From positions 1 through 11,065 of the forward strand of contig JAHEMU010000053.1 of assembly GCA_024643485.1 (NCBI GenBank): DNA of 11,065 nucleotides, read 5' to 3'. The stretch is from Cytophagales bacterium (GTDB lineage: Bacteria; Bacteroidota; Bacteroidia; Cytophagales; Cyclobacteriaceae). A program made the translations under genes and the position numbers. Positions 7,823 to 11,065 of the stretch are shown here, one piece after another. The notes below the pieces were generated by a model. It was not told the origin of the DNA. It ran no database searches and saw only the letters and a list, made by a program, of their open reading frames with translations. The stretch's first letter is position 1. Each line of letters opens with the position of its first letter.

Positions 7823-8515
7823 TTACTGCACCTTAATATTATTAATTTCAAAAGAATAAGGAATAGAAAATTGATGTTCGGAAGAAAACCAAACGCCGTT
7901 TATTTGGTTCCAATTGGTCCAGGATACTTCCATCCCTCCTATTGGAATTATCTTCACCCACATTTTCCATTTTATCGGTCGATTATTTTCATCCAGAATC
8001 CACAGATACGAATCGCCTGGAGTAACTCCACCAGACGTATATGTCACTAATAATCCATTTCCCTCTTTTGTAGATACAAAAGTTCGGCGTACCCCTTCAT
8101 CAAATACTTTAAAAGGTGCTACCAACCAAAAAGAGTCATTTGCAAAGTATTGCCAAGCCGTATTTAATGCATTTGATAACTCTTGTCCTGTTAATTCCTT
8201 ACCATCGCTGGTCGCATTACCGAGTAGAGTTCGAGTATCCAAATTAACGTGGTAGGTTTCCCATTCTACCTCAACCATCTTTTCATTTTTAAACCATTTA
8301 AACCGATGACCACGTGGTAATTCCCATTCAATCAATTCCAGATCATCGTATCCCTTTATATTTATAGATTTTAGCATCTCATCTGCTAAAGAATCCGCTT
8401 TTATTCCCGATTCACCCTCAGGAAGAGGTTCATTGAGATACAGCCCTAAACAAAATATACAAAAGAAGAAAATAAGGATTGAAAGAAAGGTGTATTTAAA
8501 AATTTTCTTGATCAT
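7823..8515 (-). CDS. Membrane-anchored protein of unknown function
   Basis: 230 residues; I do not recognise a named family. Residues 1-28 are one strongly hydrophobic segment after MIKKIFKYTF, a signal anchor or uncleaved signal peptide, with the remainder outside the inner membrane. Residues about 38-60 look helical. The rest is rich in beta strand and tryptophan: GHRFKWFKNEKMVEVEWETY (69-88), LLVTYTSGGVTPGDSYLWIL (155-174), PIKWKMWVKIIPIGGMEVSW (180-199) and GVWFSSEHQFSIPYSFEI (207-224). This alternation is reminiscent of the half-barrel of LolA/outer-membrane-lipoprotein sorting folds, which bind lipid, but that is only a fold guess. It lies 53 bases downstream of the exchanger gene on the same strand and could be co-transcribed with it. 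It has no catalytic motif that I can see. Confidence 0.82.
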   Translation of the reverse strand: MIKKIFKYTFLSILIFFFCIFCLGLYLNEPLPEGESGIKADSLADEMLKSINIKGYDDLELIEWELPRGHRFKWFKNEKMVEVEWETYHVNLDTRTLLGNATSDGKELTGQELSNALNTAWQYFANDSFWLVAPFKVFDEGVRRTFVSTKEGNGLLVTYTSGGVTPGDSYLWILDENNRPIKWKMWVKIIPIGGMEVSWTNWNQINGVWFSSEHQFSIPYSFEINNIKVQ

Positions 8516-8568
8516 AGATAATAATAATATAGAAGGGAAAGAATCTACTTTTAAGACTCAAAAGTGAA

Positions 8569-9630
8569 TCAATTATTCATTGAGATTCCTGACCAAATCA
8601 GATAAATCATATACAACCCGATCAAAATAAAACCGACCGTTTGCCCTACCCTCCATTTCCGGATAATTAGGATCCCAAAAATAAAGATGACGGAACCAAA
8701 TAAAAGCATAATAGATTCAAGCAGGCCTGAGGTATCTGCCACTACATTGGTTTTATTGATAGCAATGACTAACGCCCAGGGCAATCCTAATCCGATTAAT
8801 ATATCAAATATATTTGACCCGATGGCATTGCTCACGGCCATACCACCCCGGCCCTGTTTTGCAACAATGATACTTGACATTAAATCCGGTATGGAGGTAC
8901 CTACTGCTAAGACAGTTAGGGCAATGATTACTTCAGGTATTTCAAGGATATAGGAAATTTCAATGGCACTTTCCACTAACACCCACGATAAAAGGGCAAT
9001 CATGGAAATAGAAATTAAAAAATTAGCCACATAAAATTGAGGAGAAGCATAAAACTTGCTTAATAAATAATCAAATGGTTTAAAAACAACCATCCATCCA
9101 GCATCTTCAACCTCTTGTTCTACTTCAGGATCTTTCACATCCAACTCTTCAAATGGAAATATCTTTCTCCATTTAGAAACAGCCACTAGATACAGAATAT
9201 ATACAGCAACTAATACAGAAGCCTCTATAAGTGTAACATTACCATCATGGAAAACTACATATAATCCAATAATACTAAGCAAGTAAAACAGCATGTCCCG
9301 TAAAACGGGTTGCCATTGTAACACTGCTTTTCTTACCATTGCAGACGCACCTATTATAACCAAAATATTAAAAAGTGCGGAACCCACTATTGTTCCAACT
9401 CCAATTTCTTTATGAGCACCACCTGACTTAAATACAGAAATGAGGGCAACAAATAACTCAGGAGCACTAGAACCAACTGCCATTAATGTGGCACCGGCCA
9501 TATCATGGGACATATTGAGACGCTCAGCAATTTTGTCTAAGGAAACGACGAAATATTTATCACTTACTTGTGCTAGTAAATAAAAGGACACAATGAGTGC
9601 TAAAAAATAACCGACTAGAACTAAAACCAT
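8569..9630 (-). CDS. Na+/Ca2+ exchanger, K+-dependent NCKX-like (CaCA family)
   Basis: 353 residues with two inverted five-helix halves, as in all CaCA exchangers. The alpha-1 repeat is GATLMAVGSSAPELFVAL (46-63) continuing to GVGTIVGSALFNIL (77-90). The alpha-2 repeat is ALTVLAVGTSIPDLMSS (237-253) continuing to MAVSNAIGSNIFDILIGLG (264-282). Ion-binding acids are E58 in GSSAPE and D249 in GTSIPD, the Glu/Asp pair of NCKX proteins; most other exchangers have Glu in both places. D276 lies 27 residues after D249, the spacing of the two key aspartates of mammalian NCKX2 (548 and 575), the second of which confers K+ dependence. A short acidic loop, EELDVKDPEVEQEVEDAG (161-178), joins the halves. 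It should extrude Ca2+ across the inner membrane using the Na+ gradient. The start MVLVLVGYF leads straight into helix 1, as usual for the family. Confidence 0.95.
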   Translation of the reverse strand: MVLVLVGYFLALIVSFYLLAQVSDKYFVVSLDKIAERLNMSHDMAGATLMAVGSSAPELFVALISVFKSGGAHKEIGVGTIVGSALFNILVIIGASAMVRKAVLQWQPVLRDMLFYLLSIIGLYVVFHDGNVTLIEASVLVAVYILYLVAVSKWRKIFPFEELDVKDPEVEQEVEDAGWMVVFKPFDYLLSKFYASPQFYVANFLISISMIALLSWVLVESAIEISYILEIPEVIIALTVLAVGTSIPDLMSSIIVAKQGRGGMAVSNAIGSNIFDILIGLGLPWALVIAINKTNVVADTSGLLESIMLLFGSVIFIFGILIIRKWRVGQTVGFILIGLYMIYLIWSGISMNN

Positions 9631-9730
9631 TTAAAAAGTCAATAAAGTTAATTCTCTACAACAGATGCAAATTGCCAATCTAAAAATAATTACACGACTT
9701 TGCGAATTTAAACAAAATAATTACCCTTAA

Positions 9731-9753
9731 AACACTTTTCAATAAAAAGTGTT
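9731..9753. repeat. Perfect 9-base inverted repeat
   Basis: AACACTTTT (9731-9739) and AAAAGTGTT (9745-9753) pair perfectly around a five-base loop. It lies about 100 bases upstream of the exchanger start, where an operator or leader hairpin would be plausible. The function is unknown. Confidence 0.6.
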
Positions 9754-9758
9754 ACTAA

Positions 9759-9785
9759 TTGGGAAAATTATTCGATAATTTCCAA
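9759..9785. repeat. Second hairpin, adjacent to the first
   Basis: TTGG plus AAATTAT on the left pairs with ATAATTTCCAA on the right (9775-9785) across a TCG loop, with two bulged bases in the left arm. It follows the 9731-9753 repeat after five bases. I see no terminator U-run. Confidence 0.5.
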
Positions 9786-9848
9786 CAATCACATGGTTTT
9801 TCTCAAAATAATGGATCAATTGTATCCGTTTGAAGCTCATAATAGCAG

Positions 9849-9876
9849 GTAAAAAAAATATTTACATTTTTTTTAC
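9849..9876. repeat. A-tract/T-tract palindrome just upstream of the tRNA promoter
   Basis: GTAAAAAAAAT (9849-9859) and ATTTTTTTTAC (9866-9876) form a perfect 11-base inverted repeat with a six-base loop. It ends eight bases before the -33 box of the tRNA promoter, the place of UP elements in strong stable-RNA promoters, so a role in RNA polymerase binding or DNA bending is plausible. Confidence 0.65.
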
Positions 9877-9884
9877 TATAAATG

Positions 9885-9915
9885 TTGCGTAGATAAAAAA
9901 GGATAACTACTTTTG
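9885..9915 (+). promoter_or_regulatory. Bacteroidota promoter for tRNA-Glu
   Basis: TTG (9885-9887), a 20-base spacer, then TACTTTTG (9908-9915), an exact TAnnTTTG. Spacing and both boxes match the primary sigma factor consensus of this phylum. Transcription should start near 9921, leaving a leader of about 36 bases that RNase P would remove. This is the clearest promoter in the window. Confidence 0.85.
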
Positions 9916-9956
9916 CACATCAATTTTCGGAAACGCCGAGAAAAAGAACAAAAATT

Positions 9957-10028
9957 GGCCCGTTCGTCTAGGGGTTAGGACGCCAGGTTTTCATCCTGGT
10001 AACAGGGGTTCGATTCCCCTACGGGCTA
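9957..10028 (+). tRNA. tRNA-Glu (anticodon UUC)
   Basis: 72 bases fold into a full cloverleaf. The acceptor stem is GGCCCGT (9957-9963) with ACGGGCT (10021-10027), opening with a G-U pair, and the discriminator base is A10028. The anticodon arm is CCAGG, loop TTTTCAT, CCTGG, giving anticodon TTC. The T arm is AGGGG, loop TTCGATT, CCCCT. The D region GTCTAGGGGTTAGGAC is close to that of E. coli tRNA-Glu. CCA is not encoded (CAA follows), so the 3' end is added by the CCA-adding enzyme. Besides translation, tRNA-Glu supplies glutamyl-tRNA for haem synthesis in organisms using the C5 pathway. Confidence 0.97.
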
Positions 10029-10045
10029 CAAAAACAGAAACAGCA

Positions 10046-10083
10046 AGAGAAACAGTGCGAGAGCGGTGTTTCTCTTTTTTTTT
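10046..10083 (+). terminator. Intrinsic terminator of the tRNA-Glu transcript
   Basis: AGAGAAACA (10046-10054) pairs with TGTTTCTCT (10067-10075). After one G-G mismatch, three more pairs close a GAGA tetraloop (10059-10062), a stable GNRA type. A nine-base T-run (10075-10083) follows. It lies 17 bases after the tRNA, so the transcript carries this tRNA alone. Confidence 0.9.
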
Positions 10084-10297
10084 CGGCATTCTCAAATTGT
10101 TTCTCCCTCTGTACTACCTCCAGGAAAAAGGTATATTGATTCATAATTCGGGATTTTTTTTACTCAACTTCTACTATTCACATTTTCATTTTCTCTGTTG
10201 TCTGTCTCTGTTTTTTATTCAGTTTCACATGCGGCACACCTTGTGTTTTCTGGTTTAGATCTATTCTTTGTCTTAAAAGCTCCGTATTGAAGGTCTC

Positions 10298-10345
10298 AGG
10301 TACATTTTTGTTAGCACAAAAAACCAAAGAGACAAAGAAGTACCT
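10298..10345. repeat. Imperfect hairpin in the noncoding stretch
   Basis: AGGTAC (10298-10303) pairs with GTACCT (10340-10345). After one A-A mismatch, seven more pairs form (10305-10311 with 10332-10338, one of them G-U), closing an A-rich loop of about 20 bases. The right arm overlaps the -7-like TACCTTTG. The function is unknown. Confidence 0.5.
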
Positions 10346-10432
10346 TTGTTTGCTCGTTTATCTAACGAATACTGATCATCCCCCAAAAAAGGGGACAATA
10401 AATTAAAAGAATTTTTTATTATAATTTTACTG

Positions 10433-10464
10433 TTGAAATGACCATATCAGTACGTCAATTTCAA
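10433..10464. repeat. Inverted repeat upstream of the S9-like lipoprotein gene
   Basis: TTGAAATGAC (10433-10442) pairs with GTCAATTTCAA (10454-10464) with one bulged base and an 11-base loop. It ends 126 bases before the lipoprotein ATG. It might be an operator; no U-run supports termination on either strand. Confidence 0.45.
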
Positions 10465-10590
10465 ACCCACCCACCTTAAGTACTTCCCTCTCTCTCCGCC
10501 CATCACCTTTATTCCGCGCTAATTACATTATTCTTTTCTTTCATTTACTTTACCTTTACCTTCAAGTAACTGACCTAAACTTTAAAATGT

Positions 10591-11065
10591 ATGTTCCTTA
10601 AAAAATATCAATTAGCTATTTGCCTCATCGGACTTTTAGCTATTAGTTGTACCGAAAAAAAATCGGAAATAACTATAGAGGATTATCAGCGTGCGGAACG
10701 CATGCTGTATCAAAATACCGACTCACTCGTGTATGGAATTGTAAGTAGAGTAAGCTGGCAAGAAAATAATACGGTTTTTTATGCTAAAAGCGGAAAAAAT
10801 GGCCAGAGTTACTTTAAAGCGAATATCGAAAACGGAGAGATTTCTTCTTTACTCGATCTTGATAAACTTGCCAAAAGCTACTCAGCTATTGTCGAAAAAG
10901 AAGTTTCCCCTGCCGATTTGTCCATTTTTAGCATTGAAACTGTCGACGAAAATTCTCTTAAATTAAATATCAGTGGAAGTAATTTTACTTTAAACCTATC
11001 TGATTATTCCCTAGATAAATTACCTTCAGAACGAAGAAATAGAAATGAATTTCTATCACCGGATG
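10591..11065 (+). CDS. Lipoprotein, probable DPP-IV/S9 peptidase N-terminal region (runs off the right edge)
   Basis: The frame is open from the ATG at 10591 to the window edge, 158 residues. It begins MFLKKYQLAICLIGLLAISC, a lipoprotein signal with the lipidated Cys at 20 and a charged +2 region (TEKKSE). Next comes ITIEDYQRAERMLYQ (27-41) and then LVYGIVSRVSWQENNTVFYA, the arrangement seen at the start of Bacteroidota S9 dipeptidyl-peptidase IV-like enzymes: a DYxRAE helix followed by the first propeller strands. The catalytic alpha/beta-hydrolase domain would lie beyond the edge, so peptidase activity cannot be confirmed. The overlapping ATG at 10587 is closed by a stop after four codons, which fixes the start at 10591. 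It would act on proline-containing peptides in the periplasm or at the cell surface. No clear promoter box is seen directly upstream. Confidence 0.75.
   Translation, partial: MFLKKYQLAICLIGLLAISCTEKKSEITIEDYQRAERMLYQNTDSLVYGIVSRVSWQENNTVFYAKSGKNGQSYFKANIENGEISSLLDLDKLAKSYSAIVEKEVSPADLSIFSIETVDENSLKLNISGSNFTLNLSDYSLDKLPSERRNRNEFLSPD

Larger units (their letters stand above)
9631..9956. other. AT-rich spacer between the divergent exchanger and tRNA-Glu genes
   Basis: No open reading frame of note. It holds three inverted repeats (9731-9753, 9759-9785, 9849-9876) and the tRNA promoter (9885-9915), listed separately. The exchanger promoter must lie on the minus strand near 9640-9740, but I see no full TTG...TAnnTTTG match. 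A weak hairpin (9924-9930 with 9935-9943) lies in the predicted tRNA 5' leader. Confidence 0.7.
10084..10590. other. About 500 bases without a convincing gene
   Basis: The plus strand is rich in T and C, with many stop codons and no frame that looks like protein. The longest frame (ending at 10258) starts inside the tRNA terminator and gives a low-complexity Phe/Leu/Cys-rich product, so I do not accept it as a gene. The stretch contains two imperfect hairpins (10298-10345 and 10433-10464), a small CCCC-AAAAAA-GGGG hairpin (10381-10394), an isolated TACCTTTG -7-like box (10341-10348) without a -33 partner, and a C-run-rich tract (10466-10501). It must hold the promoter of the lipoprotein gene at 10591. 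A small RNA or long leader is possible but unproven. Confidence 0.6.

Noticed and set aside
7914..8255. Plus-strand open frame of 113 codons opposite the 230-residue protein
   Set aside because: The minus-strand frame starts with a clear membrane anchor and covers the whole region; the plus frame has no such sign. The choice is slightly less certain because neither has a named family.
8547..8565. Six-base inverted repeat ACTTTT/AAAAGT between the exchanger and the 230-residue protein gene
   Set aside because: The stem is short and AT-rich with no U-run after it on either strand, so it is weak evidence for a terminator.
8687..8953. Plus-strand open frame of 88 codons opposite the exchanger
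   Set aside because: It is the shadow of the alpha-2 repeat of the exchanger, an unmistakable family motif.
10055..10258. Plus-strand open frame of 67 codons after the tRNA
   Set aside because: Its start lies within the tRNA terminator hairpin, and the product is a low-complexity Phe/Leu/Cys-rich string expected from T/C-rich noncoding DNA.
9957..10590. Integration of a mobile element at the tRNA-Glu gene
   Set aside because: I found no repeat of the tRNA 3' end downstream, no integrase, and an intact terminator directly after the tRNA.
10781..10966. Plus-strand open frame of 61 codons near the right edge
   Set aside because: It overlaps, in another frame, the longer lipoprotein frame that has a signal peptide and a recognisable S9-like N-terminus.

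Overview
The window looks like a stretch of chromosome from a member of the Bacteroidota, probably a free-living, perhaps marine, Cytophagales or Flavobacteriales type. The evidence is AT-rich DNA, start codons without Shine-Dalgarno sequences, a textbook Bacteroidota promoter (TTG, 20 bases, TAnnTTTG) in front of the tRNA gene, and a gene content typical of that phylum: a DUF1080/PA14 protein, secreted beta-propellers, lipoproteins and an S9-type peptidase. The species assignment is inference.

Region 1 (1-5156, minus strand). Four genes read leftward: a secreted TPR plus SMP-30-like propeller protein (3891-5156), an MsbA-type ABC exporter (2074-3816), a secreted DUF1080-PA14 protein (241-2001), and the N-terminus of another secreted propeller-like protein that runs off the left edge (1-239). 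The last two are separated by one base and are surely co-expressed. A 56-base near-palindrome (2007-2062) sits between the exporter and the DUF1080 gene, five bases before the DUF1080 start codon.

Region 2 (5157-7816, plus strand). A divergent 170-base spacer leads into a membrane fatty-acid desaturase (5327-6415) with a strong bidirectional terminator after it (6443-6480). Next is a PQQ-type sugar dehydrogenase-like lipoprotein (6533-7816) with a changed active-site segment. It meets the following minus-strand gene tail to tail with only six bases between them.

Region 3 (7823-9630, minus strand). A membrane-anchored protein of unknown function (7823-8515) lies downstream of a Na+/Ca2+ exchanger (8569-9630). 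The exchanger resembles the eukaryotic K+-dependent NCKX branch in its key acidic residues.

Region 4 (9631-11065). An AT-rich spacer with three inverted repeats and a near-ideal promoter precedes a tRNA-Glu(UUC) gene and its intrinsic terminator. About 500 bases of apparently noncoding, pyrimidine-rich DNA follow. The right edge holds the start of a lipoprotein resembling the N-terminus of DPP-IV/S9 peptidases.

Taken together the genes concern the cell envelope: periplasmic or extracellular carbohydrate handling (DUF1080, several propellers, sugar dehydrogenase), lipid export and lipid desaturation, and ion exchange. No phage, transposon, CRISPR array or defence system was seen. I did not find a clear undescribed system. 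The best leads are the NCKX-like exchanger, the altered dehydrogenase active site, the large palindrome, and the structured DNA flanking the tRNA gene.
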